Counted from the stretch's first letter, positions 7,196 to 23,503 are shown. The stretch: DNA of 64,000 nucleotides from Microbulbifer rhizosphaerae (GCF_014191725.1 NZ_JACHWZ010000003.1:1-64000); one strand, 5' to 3'. Translations and numbers: made by a program. Notes: a model not told the origin generated them from the letters alone.

Positions 7196-8515
7196 CTAGT
7201 ACCGGACATGATTGAACTGGAACGCCTCCGGCTCCTTGCCGTCGGAGAACTCGAAATGCAGCTTGCCGGCGAGCTGGCGATAGGTTTTGAGCAACTCGCG
7301 CTGGTTCTCGGCACCCAGGAAAATATTGGCGATTTCGTAGCTGTAGCTGTCCGGATTGATTATTTCCGAGAGGTGCTGGCCCTGCTCGACGGTGATCTCT
7401 ATCTTGCTGTCGGCCACCGTCGATTCGATCTCCCGGATTTCCGCCTCATTGGGAACGCGCTGTACCAATGTGTCGTCGTAGCGTCGCAACATAAATTTCG
7501 CGGCGGAGCGGTACTTTCCGCGGCAGTTGCTGAGGTCTGGTGTGTGGCCCAGTGCCAGGTCTACTGCAACCTGGTGATTGGATACACCGTGCACCTTGAT
7601 AAACTGGTCACTGTGGGATTGGGAAATACGGGTGTTGACCTCGAGGATCTTGAACGTATTTTTCTGTTCGTCCCAGAAAAACTCGATTCCAAATGCCGAG
7701 TTGTCGAAGCCCAGGTGGCGCAGCAATTTTTCACCGGCGGCACGGATTTTATGCTGCACCTGCCTGGGCCAGACCGAGGGATATTCGTAGCGGGTAAAGC
7801 TCTGGTTTTTGCTGTCTTTTACCGTGTCGACTATGCCGTGTATACGGTATTCCCCATCCAGCATCGAGCCTTCGATACCACATTGCTTGCCGGTGATGAT
7901 TTCCTCGGCAATGCACCAGTTACCGTTGATCGGAGCCACCTCTGGCGGCACCGATATATGGGCGAGGGTCTGATTGAAAGGATCGCCGAAGCGGTGAATT
8001 TCTTTACGGATCATTTCAATTGCGCTGCAGAAGGCCCGCTCGTTGTCGACGCGAAAGCCAAGGTATGAGGAGTGGGCCTTAATGGGCTTGAGCCAGAGCG
8101 GATAGTCGATGGTCACCTGATCCAGGGGGTCCTGGGCGAATGGGTCGATGGCGCAGAAGTCCGGTGTCCAGTCGGGTAGGATCTCGCGCTGTTCCAGGCG
8201 GCTCCAGTACTTGTGCTCGCATTTGAGTACCGCCTGCAGGGAAGCGGAGCGCAGCCCGAGTTTTTCACTCAGGTGGGGCTGCAGGGCACTGGTGGGATAG
8301 TCCCAGTGGCCGAGGATGCCGGCAATGGGCTCGGGGAATTCGCGAAGTTGACGCTCCGCTTTCTGCAACAACGCGTCGTAGGGGTAATTTTCCGCCAGTA
8401 CCACTTCTTCGAGCTGGAGGAGGGGGTGGAATCGATACTCCTCGGGGTGGTGGATACTTTCGAGGTAGGGCAGGCGTAACGGGTCCAGCCCGAGGACAAA
8501 GAAGTGCGTGGGCAT
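7196..8515 (-). CDS. ATP-grasp family ligase
   Basis: A 439-residue ATP-grasp protein. The N-terminal part (1-100) is a Rossmann-like pre-domain. The middle carries the ATP-binding lobe (LWLKPIKAHSSYLGFRV around 140-157, and CIAEEIITGKQCGIEG around 205). The metal-binding segment FGIEFFWDE...FKILEVNTRISQSHSD near 290-320 contains the conserved Glu and Asn of the ATP-Mg site. Such enzymes join a carboxylate to an amine or similar nucleophile through an acyl-phosphate. The partners cannot be told from sequence, and it lacks carbamoyl-phosphate or biotin-carboxylase accessory domains. It is the first gene of a two-gene operon with the S15 hydrolase, which could process or release the ligase product. 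Confidence 0.85.
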   Translation of the reverse strand: MPTHFFVLGLDPLRLPYLESIHHPEEYRFHPLLQLEEVVLAENYPYDALLQKAERQLREFPEPIAGILGHWDYPTSALQPHLSEKLGLRSASLQAVLKCEHKYWSRLEQREILPDWTPDFCAIDPFAQDPLDQVTIDYPLWLKPIKAHSSYLGFRVDNERAFCSAIEMIRKEIHRFGDPFNQTLAHISVPPEVAPINGNWCIAEEIITGKQCGIEGSMLDGEYRIHGIVDTVKDSKNQSFTRYEYPSVWPRQVQHKIRAAGEKLLRHLGFDNSAFGIEFFWDEQKNTFKILEVNTRISQSHSDQFIKVHGVSNHQVAVDLALGHTPDLSNCRGKYRSAAKFMLRRYDDTLVQRVPNEAEIREIESTVADSKIEITVEQGQHLSEIINPDSYSYEIANIFLGAENQRELLKTYRQLAGKLHFEFSDGKEPEAFQFNHVRY

Positions 8516-8622
8516 ACACTGATCCAGCTGTGCGCGAGCCGCCTGCTGCGGTCAACAATGATTTACCAGCAGTTTAGCAGTGTGGAGAATGTCCACAGGG
8601 GGAGCGGGGGATATTCTGAACT

Positions 8623-8681
8623 CGTCACCCCGGTGCGGGCCGGGTCCGGCGATCAGAGCGCCGGTCAGTGCCGGGGTGACG
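8623..8681. repeat. Inverted repeat downstream of the sulfite reductase operon
   Basis: CGTCACCCCGG (8623-8633) and CCGGGGTGACG (8671-8681) are perfect 11-bp arms with a further GC-rich hairpin between them. It lies just after the DUF934 stop (minus strand) without a T-tract, so it is more like a dispersed palindromic element that may also stall transcription. The CGTCAC/GTGACG termini resemble the repeats at 49863-49941 and 53918-53986. Confidence 0.5.
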
Positions 8682-8698
8682 GGAAAGCAGTCGCAGCT

Positions 8699-9262
8699 TT
8701 AAACGAGGCCGCGGCGGCGGAAGAGTGACTGGGGTTGGTCTACGGCGGCCTGGTAGCTCTCGCTGAAGTCGTTCAGAGACTCCAGCAGCCCGGAGAGCGG
8801 CTGCTCGCCTTCATAGGCAAATGCGTTGAAACCGCAGCGGCGCAGATAGGTGAGCTGGTCGCGCATAAAGGCGCCTACCGCTCTCAGTTCCCCTTGATAG
8901 CCATAGCGCTCTCGCAGCAGGCGCGCGGTGGTGAAGCCGCGCCCATCGGCAAAGGCGGGGAAGTGCACCGCGATCAGCGGCAGTTTCCCGGCATTCTTGC
9001 CGATCAGGTCCGCAGTCTCGTCGCTGTCCAGCCAGACGCCGATCTCGGCTTTGCGCGGGGCCAGGGCGCTGCGCAGGGGCTGCCAGAGAGAGTAGGGCAG
9101 AATCACCTTGCCCGGGGCGAGGGATTCCGCTGTTATTTCCGTCTCCTCGTCGGTCTGCGGCAGCAGGCGCCATTCATTGGCCACTATCCGGCCGTCGAGA
9201 ATCAGTTGCTCCGGGTTGGCGGGCTGGGGACCCGCTTTGCCTGAACTAGCTGGCTTTGGCAT
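8699..9262 (-). CDS. DUF934 protein associated with sulfite reduction
   Basis: A 187-residue DUF934 protein. The family core is visible as ILPYSLWQPLR, GVWLDSDE, and FPAFADGRGFTTARLLRERYGYQGELRAVG, followed by RDQLTYLRRCGFNAFAYE. DUF934 proteins are almost always encoded next to the hemoprotein subunit of sulfite/nitrite reductase in bacteria lacking a standard cysJ, and are thought to assist it; the biochemical role is not established. Here the ATG at 9262 lies inside the end of the reductase gene (17-nt overlap), so translation is coupled. No cofactor motif is evident. Confidence 0.9.
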   Translation of the reverse strand: MPKPASSGKAGPQPANPEQLILDGRIVANEWRLLPQTDEETEITAESLAPGKVILPYSLWQPLRSALAPRKAEIGVWLDSDETADLIGKNAGKLPLIAVHFPAFADGRGFTTARLLRERYGYQGELRAVGAFMRDQLTYLRRCGFNAFAYEGEQPLSGLLESLNDFSESYQAAVDQPQSLFRRRGLV

Positions 9263-10907
9263 AGACTTTTTCCTTGAACGGTTGCACGCCGATGCGGTTG
9301 TACGTGTCGATAAAGGGTTCTTCCGGGCGGCGCTGTTCCAGGTAGATATCCAGGATCTTGCCGATTACCTCCGTCACCTCCGCGCGGGAGAAGCTGGGGC
9401 CGAGTACCTTGGCCAGGCTGGCGTTTTCAGAGGAGCTGCCGCCCAGTTGCACCTGGTAGAACTCCTCGCCCTTCTTGTCCACGCCGAGAATGCCGATATG
9501 GCCCACATGGTGGTGGCCGCAGGCGTTCATGCAGCCGGAGATATTCAGGTCCAGGTCGCCCAGGTCGTAGAGGTAGTCCAGGTCGTCGAACCTGCGCTGG
9601 ATGGCCTCGGCCACGGGGATGGACTTGGCATTGGCCAGGGAGCAGTAATCGCCGCCGGGGCAGCAGATCATATCGGTGAGGGTGCCGATATTGGGTGTGG
9701 CGAAGCCGTGTTTGCGCGCCGCCTGCCAGAGTTCAAGCAATCGATCCTGGGGGACGTCTGCCAGTACCACGTTTTGCTCGTGGGTGACACGCACCTCGCC
9801 GAAGCTGTATTCATCCGCCAGGTCGGCGATGGCCTCCAACTGGCGGTCGGTGACATCGCCGGGGGGCACGCCGGTGGGCTTGGTGGACAGGGTGATGGCG
9901 CGGTAGCCGGGCACCCGGTGCGGGAAGCTGTTGCGTTCCAGCCAGCGGGAGAAGGCCTTGTCATCATCCGCCTGGGCCTGCAGGGCAGCGTCGCTTACAG
10001 CGCCGTCGAAGGTTTTGTACTCCGGTGCGGTGAAAAAGGACTTGGCCCAGGCCAGCGCGTCATCGGTGAGCTTGTCGGCGCCGTCCTTGATCTGCTCCCA
10101 TTCCCGCTCCACGCGGCGGCCGAACTCCTCGGCGCCGAGGGCCTTCACCAGGATCTTGATGCGCGCCTTGTACTTGTTGTCGCGCCGGCCCAGTTGGTTG
10201 TAGACGCGCACTATGGCTTCCAGGTAGGAGAGGAGGTCCTCTTCCGGCAGGAAGTCGCGAATCTGCTCGGCGATCACCGGTGTGCGGCCCTGGCCGCCGC
10301 CGACCAGAACCTGGAAGCCGATCTCGTCGCCGCGCCTGACGATCTGCACACCGATATCGTGCACGCGGATCGCCGCGCGGTCGGCCTCGCTGCCGCTGAC
10401 CGCGATTTTGAACTTGCGCGGCAGGAAGGCGAATTCCGGGTGGAAGGTGGACCACTGGCGGATCAGCTCGCAGTAGGGGCGCGGGTCGGCGATCTCGTCC
10501 CGGGCCACTCCGGCGAAGGGGTCCGAGGTGGTGTTGCGGATGCAGTTGCCGCTGGTCTGTACTGCGTGCATCTCCACTTCCGCCAGTTCGGCAAGGATAT
10601 CCGGGATATCCTCCAGTTGCGGCCAGTTGAACTGCAGGTTCTGGCGGGTGGTGAAGTGGGCGTAGCCCTTGTCGAAGTCGCGGCTGATGCGCGCCAGCCG
10701 GCGCAGCTGCGCGCTGTTCAGCAGGCCGTAGGGTACTGCGATACGCAGCATGGGAGCCAGCCGTTGGATGTAGAGGCCGTTCTGCAGGCGCAGGGGCAGA
10801 AACTGCTCCTCGCTCAGTTCACCGGCCAGGTAGCGTTCCGTCTGGCTGCGAAACTGTGCCACCCGCTCCTGGATAATGGTGTGGTCCCGCTCGTCGTATC
10901 GATACAT
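9246..10907 (-). CDS. cysI: Sulfite/nitrite reductase hemoprotein, CysI-like
   Basis: A 553-residue siroheme/4Fe-4S reductase reducing sulfite to sulfide (assimilatory) in the cytosol. Two ferredoxin-like half-domains and two siroheme-binding domains are present. The cluster ligands are Cys416 and Cys422 (CPGGDYC) plus Cys459 and Cys463 (GCMNAC). Substrate-site Arg/Lys motifs include HFTTRQNLQFNW (84-95) and TSGNCIRNTT (118-127). I start at the ATG at 10907 (MYRYDERD), the usual family N-terminus; the frame is open 21 codons further to 10970, but that extension looks unrelated. Pairing with DUF934 argues for the sulfite rather than nitrite role, using ferredoxin or another donor in place of CysJ. 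Confidence 0.9.
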   Translation of the reverse strand: MYRYDERDHTIIQERVAQFRSQTERYLAGELSEEQFLPLRLQNGLYIQRLAPMLRIAVPYGLLNSAQLRRLARISRDFDKGYAHFTTRQNLQFNWPQLEDIPDILAELAEVEMHAVQTSGNCIRNTTSDPFAGVARDEIADPRPYCELIRQWSTFHPEFAFLPRKFKIAVSGSEADRAAIRVHDIGVQIVRRGDEIGFQVLVGGGQGRTPVIAEQIRDFLPEEDLLSYLEAIVRVYNQLGRRDNKYKARIKILVKALGAEEFGRRVEREWEQIKDGADKLTDDALAWAKSFFTAPEYKTFDGAVSDAALQAQADDDKAFSRWLERNSFPHRVPGYRAITLSTKPTGVPPGDVTDRQLEAIADLADEYSFGEVRVTHEQNVVLADVPQDRLLELWQAARKHGFATPNIGTLTDMICCPGGDYCSLANAKSIPVAEAIQRRFDDLDYLYDLGDLDLNISGCMNACGHHHVGHIGILGVDKKGEEFYQVQLGGSSSENASLAKVLGPSFSRAEVTEVIGKILDIYLEQRRPEEPFIDTYNRIGVQPFKEKVYAKAS

Positions 10908-11174
10908 AAGAACTTGATTCCATTGCCTTTTAGCGCTTTGTAGCCCGGACAGGAGCACGCCCACAGGCATCTCCCGCGGCGCATAACATACCAGCGGGCT
11001 TATGCGAAAAGTAACAATTTTTTTCGCTAGCTTAGTAACTAATAGTTATAAGTGCTTTCCAATTGCCGGGATTGGCTCGCTTGCGCTGCCGGCGGGGATT
11101 TGCTCTACTTGAAGCGACCGTTCTGAAGCGGTCCAACTACAGTCAAGAACAATAATTGGTATCGGAGTATTTCG

Positions 11175-11291
11175 ATGAGTGAAGAAGTAGTTGTATCCAG
11201 TGAAAGCGATGACTTTGTCGATGCCATAGCGGCGGTGGCGCTGGTGGCTATCTTTGTCGCAACCTGTATTTTCTGGGTGGCTTCCCAGTAA
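11175..11291 (+). CDS. 38-aa single-span membrane peptide
   Basis: ATG at 11175 with a GGAG ribosome site 9 nt upstream, TAA at 11289-11291. The product has an acidic N-terminus (MSEEVVVSSESDDFVD) followed by one hydrophobic span (about residues 16-36) and a short SQ tail, so it is a tail-anchored inner-membrane miniprotein. It is divergent from cysI and is followed by a terminator-like hairpin at 11363-11388, so it appears to be its own transcription unit. I recognise no named family. Start codon, ribosome site, sharp charge/hydrophobic partition and terminator together support a real gene. Confidence 0.65.
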   Translation: MSEEVVVSSESDDFVDAIAAVALVAIFVATCIFWVASQ

Positions 11292-11362
11292 ATCCATCCC
11301 TTCCCTGTGCCCGGAGCTGAGCGGTGCCGGGCGGAACTCTCCGATTAAACCCCCTTCGCAAT

Positions 11363-11388
11363 CGCCGTGAATCGGCGGCGCCTTTTTT
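11363..11388 (+). terminator. Probable rho-independent terminator
   Basis: CGCCG-TGAAT-CGGCG (11363-11377) is followed, after GCGCC, by a run of six T. It lies downstream of the 38-aa gene and upstream of the ABC operon. Confidence 0.55.
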
Positions 11389-11428
11389 GTAGGAACATGA
11401 CCGGGCTGGATAGCTGTCAGGGAACGTC

Positions 11429-12094
11429 ATGCTTGAACTTCGCCGCATCAGAAAGTCCTACCCCACACCACAAGGTCTCTTGCCAGTACTCCAGGGCGTC
11501 GACCTGCGCCTGGCCGCCGGCGAGAGCCTGGCCTTGATGGGCGAGTCGGGCAGTGGCAAGTCGACCCTGCTGCACCTGGCGGCGGGGCTCGACACCCCCG
11601 ACGACGGCGAAGTGCGCCTCGATGACCAGCCGCTGTCGGCACTCGACGAGCCCGCACGGGCTCGACTGCGCCGCGAGCGGCTCGGCCTGGTGTTCCAGCA
11701 GTACCACCTGGTGCCGAGCCTGACCGCAGCCGACAATCTGCGTCTGCAGGCTCGGCTGGCCGGGCGTGAGGATGCCGCCTGGAGTCGGGAACTGCTCGAG
11801 CGCCTGGGCCTTGCCGGAATGGCCGGGCGCTATCCGGAACAGCTCTCCGGCGGCCAGCAGCAGCGCCTGGCGATCGGCCGCGCCCTGGCAGCGCGCCCGG
11901 CACTACTGCTCGCCGACGAACCCACCGGCAACCTCGACGAAAACAGCGCCGATGAGGTACTGGCGCTGTTGCTGGCACTGGTCAGGGACAGAGGCTGCGC
12001 GCTGCTGATGGTCACCCACAGCCCGCGGGTGGCGGCACCCCTCGATCGCTGTCTGCGTCTCAGACACGGCCGAATCGCGGAAGCCTCGCTGTGA
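11429..12094 (+). CDS. ABC transporter ATPase, LolD/YbbA type
   Basis: A 221-residue ABC ATPase of the MacB/LolD/YbbA class. Walker A is GESGSGKST (38-46), the Q-loop is in LGLVFQQYHLVPSLT, the signature is LSGGQQQR (139-146), Walker B is LLLADEPTG (159-167), and the H-loop is MVTHS. It powers a type VII ABC system, which transduces force to periplasmic or lipid substrates rather than moving solutes through a channel. The stop overlaps the GTG start of the permease (GTGA), so the two are translationally coupled. Together with the downstream lipocalin-like protein it resembles the AttE/F/G/H arrangement and E. coli YbbA-YbbP. Confidence 0.92.
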   Translation: MLELRRIRKSYPTPQGLLPVLQGVDLRLAAGESLALMGESGSGKSTLLHLAAGLDTPDDGEVRLDDQPLSALDEPARARLRRERLGLVFQQYHLVPSLTAADNLRLQARLAGREDAAWSRELLERLGLAGMAGRYPEQLSGGQQQRLAIGRALAARPALLLADEPTGNLDENSADEVLALLLALVRDRGCALLMVTHSPRVAAPLDRCLRLRHGRIAEASL

Positions 12095-14592
12095 ATGCCG
12101 CATCACCGCGAACCGCCTTTCTCACCCTGTTCTCGCACTATCGCCGCCATCCCGGTCAACTCGCCATGCTAATAGTAGGACTGTGGGTAGCCAGCGCGTT
12201 GTGGAGTGGCGTGCAGGCGATCAATGCCTCGGCCCGCGACAGCTACGCGCGAGCTGAAGCCCTGTTCAGCACCGGCCTGGACCGGATCGAACGCCGCGAT
12301 GGCCGTCCGCTCACCTTGGATGATTACCTGTCGCTGCGCCTCGCGGGCGCCCCGGTGTCGCCAATGGTGGAAGGGGAGATCGAACTCGCCGGAGGCAGGC
12401 GCGTGGAAGTATTGGGCGTCGATCCCCTGACCCTGCCGGAAATCAGTGGCTTCCGGACTGCCGGCGGTACCGGGTCGCTGCGCGACTTCCTGCAGCCTCC
12501 CTACCGTACCCGCCTGGCGCCCGATACGCTGGCATCGCTGACGGCGGAAGACGATGCGCTTCCGTCCTTGGCCGATGGTCGCGCGCTGCCGCCACTGGAA
12601 CTGGCACCTGAACTGCCGCCCGGCCTCGCGGTAATGGACATCGCCGTCGCCCTCGAACTGCTCGAACGCGACGGCCTGAGCCATCTGTTGGTGGCGCCGG
12701 ATGCTCGTGTCGAACTGCCCGACTCGCTGGTGCGCAGCGCCGCCGCGACCCCGATGGCGCCAGGCCAGTTGACCGACAGTTTCCACCTCAACCTGACCGC
12801 CATGGGCCTGCTGGCCCTGGTGGTGGGGCTGTTGATTGTGCACACCGCGCTCAGCCTCACTCTTGAGCAACGTCTGGGGTTGATGCGCACCCTGCGCGCC
12901 CTTGGGGTATCGGGCCGGGCGCTGGTCGGCCTGTTGCTGAGCGAATTGCTGCTGCTGGGGCTATTGGGCGCCGCGCTGGGTATCCTGAGTGGCGCGTGGC
13001 TGGCCCGGTGGCTACTACCCGATGTCGCCGCCAGTCTGCAGGCCCTCTATGGCGAGCGCGTGGGCATCGAGCTGGCGCTGCCGTGGCACTACTGGCTGGG
13101 GGGATTGGCGGTTACCTTGGGCGGGCTCCTGACCGCCGGACTCGGCACGTTGTGGCGGGCGGCCCGGCTCGATGTGCTGGGCCTGGGGCACGCCCAGGCC
13201 TGGCGCGCCCAGTTCCTGCGCCAGCTGCGCAGCATGACGCTCGCCGGCGGCCTGCTGTGGCTGGTCGCCCTGGGCCTGCTGGTATGGCTCGATCGCCAGC
13301 CGCCGGCTGAGGGGCTGACCCCGGGCTTCGTGATGATCGCGGCGGGGCTGCTCGGCAGTGCACTGTGGCTGCCACCGCTGCTGGCCATGCTGCTGGTCGG
13401 TGCCGGCCACCTGCTTCGCCGGCATCCGCTGGCCCAATGGGCGCTGGCCGACCTGCAATTGCAACTGCCACGGCTGTCGGTGGCAATGATGGCGCTGCTG
13501 CTGGCCCTGTCGGCCAATTTGGGTGTGGGCAGCATGGTCGGCGGTTTTCGCCTGACGTTCCTCGAATGGCTGGACCAGCGCCTGGTTGCCGATCTCTACC
13601 TGCGCCTGCCGCCCGCACAGTACCAGGCGGCCGTTGATTGGCTGGAATCGCGCGACGAAATCGACACCCTGCTGCCCCGTGCAAGTGCCGAGGCCACGCT
13701 GCTCGCCAAAGAGGGTTCGCAGTACCAGCCCCGGCCGGCGAGCGTATACGGCGTCACGCCTCATCCAACGTTGACCGAAAGCTGGCCCCTGCTCGCCAGC
13801 CAGGAGAACGCAGCGTCGGCATGGCGAGCCTTTGCCCGGGGCGCGGCGATGATCAACGAGCAGCTCGCCCTGGCCACCGGCCTGGCACCGGGACAACGGC
13901 TGCGCCTGTCGAGTCCCTCCGGGCCGCTTGAACTGCCGATCGCCGCGGTCTATCCCGATTACGGCAATCCACGCGGCGAGGTGATGCTGACCACGACTGA
14001 CCTCAGTGCACGTTTTCAAACCTCGCCCGATTCGATCGCTATCGTGCTCGAGCGGGAACTGCCACCAGGAGCCATCGAGACGCTGCGCCGCGACCTTATC
14101 CAGGCCCTGGGTATCGGCGGCGGCAGCCTGATCGACCAGCGCGAGATCCGGCGCCGTTCGACCGACATCTTCGAGCGCACATTCGCCATCACCCGGGCCC
14201 TGAACACCCTGACACTCGGGGTTGCGGGGTTGGCTCTGCTGTCGAGCCTACTGGCACAGAGCAGCCAGCGTCGTGGCCAGCTCGCTCCCCTGTGGGCGCT
14301 GGGGGTCGCGCGCGGGCCGCTGGCCGGAGCGGGCGTTGTCCAGCTCGGCAGCGCGGCCCTGGTTACTGGTCTGCTCGCCGTGCCTGTGGGCCTGGCACTG
14401 TCCTGGTGCCTGGTTGCGGTGATCAACGTCGCGGCCTTCGGCTGGCGCCTGCCCCTGTATGTCTTCCCCGCACAGATCGCCGCCACCCTGGCACTGGCGT
14501 TAGGCGTGGCTCTTCTCGCCGCCGTGCTGCCGGCCTGGCGGCTGTGGCGCACGTCGCCGCGCATTCTGCTGACGGAGTTCGAAGCCCTATGA
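12091..14592 (+). CDS. FtsX-like ABC permease, YbbP type
   Basis: An 833-residue permease with ten predicted membrane spans in three groups: one near residues 24-42, a cluster around 230-480, and a C-terminal cluster around 705-820. Two large extracytoplasmic regions lie between them (about 45-225 and 485-700). The duplicated FtsX/MacB-periplasmic layout is that of the YbbP family (about 800 residues). It starts with GTG at 12091, overlapping the ATPase stop by 4 nt; its TGA overlaps the ATG of the next gene. The likely role is extraction or transport of a lipid or lipid-linked molecule at the outer face of the inner membrane; the substrate is unknown. Confidence 0.88.
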   Translation: MNAASPRTAFLTLFSHYRRHPGQLAMLIVGLWVASALWSGVQAINASARDSYARAEALFSTGLDRIERRDGRPLTLDDYLSLRLAGAPVSPMVEGEIELAGGRRVEVLGVDPLTLPEISGFRTAGGTGSLRDFLQPPYRTRLAPDTLASLTAEDDALPSLADGRALPPLELAPELPPGLAVMDIAVALELLERDGLSHLLVAPDARVELPDSLVRSAAATPMAPGQLTDSFHLNLTAMGLLALVVGLLIVHTALSLTLEQRLGLMRTLRALGVSGRALVGLLLSELLLLGLLGAALGILSGAWLARWLLPDVAASLQALYGERVGIELALPWHYWLGGLAVTLGGLLTAGLGTLWRAARLDVLGLGHAQAWRAQFLRQLRSMTLAGGLLWLVALGLLVWLDRQPPAEGLTPGFVMIAAGLLGSALWLPPLLAMLLVGAGHLLRRHPLAQWALADLQLQLPRLSVAMMALLLALSANLGVGSMVGGFRLTFLEWLDQRLVADLYLRLPPAQYQAAVDWLESRDEIDTLLPRASAEATLLAKEGSQYQPRPASVYGVTPHPTLTESWPLLASQENAASAWRAFARGAAMINEQLALATGLAPGQRLRLSSPSGPLELPIAAVYPDYGNPRGEVMLTTTDLSARFQTSPDSIAIVLERELPPGAIETLRRDLIQALGIGGGSLIDQREIRRRSTDIFERTFAITRALNTLTLGVAGLALLSSLLAQSSQRRGQLAPLWALGVARGPLAGAGVVQLGSAALVTGLLAVPVGLALSWCLVAVINVAAFGWRLPLYVFPAQIAATLALALGVALLAAVLPAWRLWRTSPRILLTEFEAL

Positions 14593-15746
14593 GCCCAGGC
14601 GGACATGCAAAACGTTTTCTCCCCTGGCTGGCGCTGGTGGCGCTGCTCGCGGTACTGGCATTGCAGCAGCGGGATACCGAGCCGCCACCGGAAGATTTTG
14701 CGGGGTTGGGCGAGCAGGCGGAGGGCTACGCCCAGGCACGTCCGGGAGCTGCCTTGCGCTTTCCCCGAGACCATGGCGCCCACCCCGATTACCGCATCGA
14801 ATGGTGGTACCTGACCGCCAATCTCGAAGACCCCGACGGCACGCCCCTGGGTATCCAGTGGACGCTGTTCCGCCAGGCGTTGTCCCCTCCCGATGATGAC
14901 GATGGGCGCAGCGACTCCCCCTGGGCCAGCCGCCAGTTATGGATGGCCCACGCCGCGCTGTCGACACCGGATGCGCATTTCGTCGCCGAGCGCTTCGCCC
15001 GTGGCATGACGCTGCCCGATAGTCGTGGCCAGGCCGGCGTCAAACTCGAACCATTCGCGGCCTGGCTGGATCATTGGCGCATGGAAAGCCGGTCGACCGC
15101 CCCCGCCGGTGACACCCTGGACCGGCTGCAAGTGACGGCACAAGGCAGCGACGAAGGGTATGAATTCGGCTACCGCCTTGACCTCAATGCCGAAGGCCCG
15201 TTGGTGCTGCATGGGGAAGGGGGCTTCAGCCGCAAGTCTGCCGATGGTCAGGGTTCCTACTACTACAGCCAACCGTTTTACCGGGTCGAGGGGCAGGTCG
15301 AGATCGACGGAGAGACACGCGAAGTCAGCGGCCGAGCCTGGCTGGATCGCGAGTGGAGTAGCCAGTTGCTGGGCAGTGGGCAACGGGGTTGGGACTGGTT
15401 CTCGCTGCATCTGGAGGGCGGTGCCAAGCTGATGGCCTTTCGCCTGCGTGGCGGTGGCGAGGAAGGTGGTGACTTTGTCTCGGGAAGCTGGATCGATGCG
15501 GATGGGCGGCGGACCTCCCTTGCCGGCGACGACCTGCGGTTAAAGCCTATGACATACAGTCCGGTGGCCGGGCGCCAAGTGCCCACCCAGTGGCGACTGC
15601 GCCTTCCGTCCAGGGATCTGGACGTGACCGTGAGTGCACGCCGTGCGGATCGCTGGATGAATACCGCTTTCCCCTATTGGGAAGGCGACGTGGTGGTGGA
15701 GGGCAGCCGTTCGGGGGTCGGTTACCTGGAAATGACCGGCTATTGA
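14589..15746 (+). CDS. AttH/CrtC lipocalin-like lipoate-domain protein (AttH-like)
   Basis: A 385-residue protein with a short N-terminal hydrophobic segment (about 10-26: LPWLALVALLAVLAL), so it is anchored in or exported across the inner membrane. The rest is the two-domain AttH/CrtC lipocalin-like fold. HPDYRIEWWYLTANLEDPDGTPLGIQWTLFRQ near 66-97 is the family signature, and GRAWLDREWSSQLLGSGQRGWDWFSLHL near 252-280 the second block. I start at the ATG at 14589, which overlaps the permease stop. The frame is open to 14292, but that part lies within the permease. In the family this domain binds or hydrates hydrophobic ligands; as the third gene of an ABC operon it is plausibly the substrate-binding partner. 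Confidence 0.88.
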   Translation: MSPGGHAKRFLPWLALVALLAVLALQQRDTEPPPEDFAGLGEQAEGYAQARPGAALRFPRDHGAHPDYRIEWWYLTANLEDPDGTPLGIQWTLFRQALSPPDDDDGRSDSPWASRQLWMAHAALSTPDAHFVAERFARGMTLPDSRGQAGVKLEPFAAWLDHWRMESRSTAPAGDTLDRLQVTAQGSDEGYEFGYRLDLNAEGPLVLHGEGGFSRKSADGQGSYYYSQPFYRVEGQVEIDGETREVSGRAWLDREWSSQLLGSGQRGWDWFSLHLEGGAKLMAFRLRGGGEEGGDFVSGSWIDADGRRTSLAGDDLRLKPMTYSPVAGRQVPTQWRLRLPSRDLDVTVSARRADRWMNTAFPYWEGDVVVEGSRSGVGYLEMTGY

Positions 15747-15793
15747 GCTGGATGCGCCATGGCCGCGATCGAGGCGTGGTTCCGGCAAAGGGC

Positions 15794-16006
15794 TCAGCCC
15801 ATATTACCCAGCACGGTTTTCACCACCAGCACCAAGGCCAACACAAAGAGGGCCGTAAAGATAACCCCCGCGGCAATATAGGTCTTGATACTGCCAACCT
15901 TGAAATCCCGTTCCCGATTCTTACTGCTCTGCACGCCGATGGCGGCGGCCAGGGTGCTGAGTATCACCTGGCCAAAAGAGGGGTTGGGTTTCTTGTCTTC
16001 GCTCAT
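15794..16006 (-). CDS. DUF2970 small membrane protein
   Basis: A 70-residue DUF2970 protein: SFGQVILSTLAAAIGVQSSKNRERDF is the conserved N-terminal half, followed by a single transmembrane span (about 45-67). The family is proteobacterial and uncharacterised. The ATG at 16006 is 3 nt after the metH stop, so it is the distal gene of the metH transcript. Why it travels with methionine synthase is unknown. Confidence 0.9.
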   Translation of the reverse strand: MSEDKKPNPSFGQVILSTLAAAIGVQSSKNRERDFKVGSIKTYIAAGVIFTALFVLALVLVVKTVLGNMG

Positions 16007-16008
16007 GC

Positions 16009-19722
<3,714 letters not shown>

Positions 19723-19857
19723 TGAAACTTCCTTCGCGGGGTTACGGGGGCGGCAATCTTAACATATTGGGGCGCAGCCCCCGGAACGCGGAGCTCGGGA
19801 GCGCCTGCCGCCAGTTCCGCAAACGGGCACAGGCCCCTCAATTGGAAGAGCAGAACT

Positions 19858-23478
<3,621 letters not shown>

Positions 23479-23481
23479 TGA

Positions 23482-23503
23482 AGGGGAGAACATCGTCTCC
23501 CCT
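23482..23503 (+). terminator. Hairpin after the oxoprolinase gene
   Basis: AGGGGAGA and TCTCCCCT form an 8-bp stem just downstream of the stop. No immediate T-tract follows, so it is a weak terminator or an mRNA-stabilising end between convergent genes. Confidence 0.5.

Noticed and set aside
19723-19857. Cobalamin or SAM riboswitch in front of metH
   Set aside because: The 135-bp spacer has no B12-box or S-box-like conserved sequence and is too short for a full cobalamin riboswitch.
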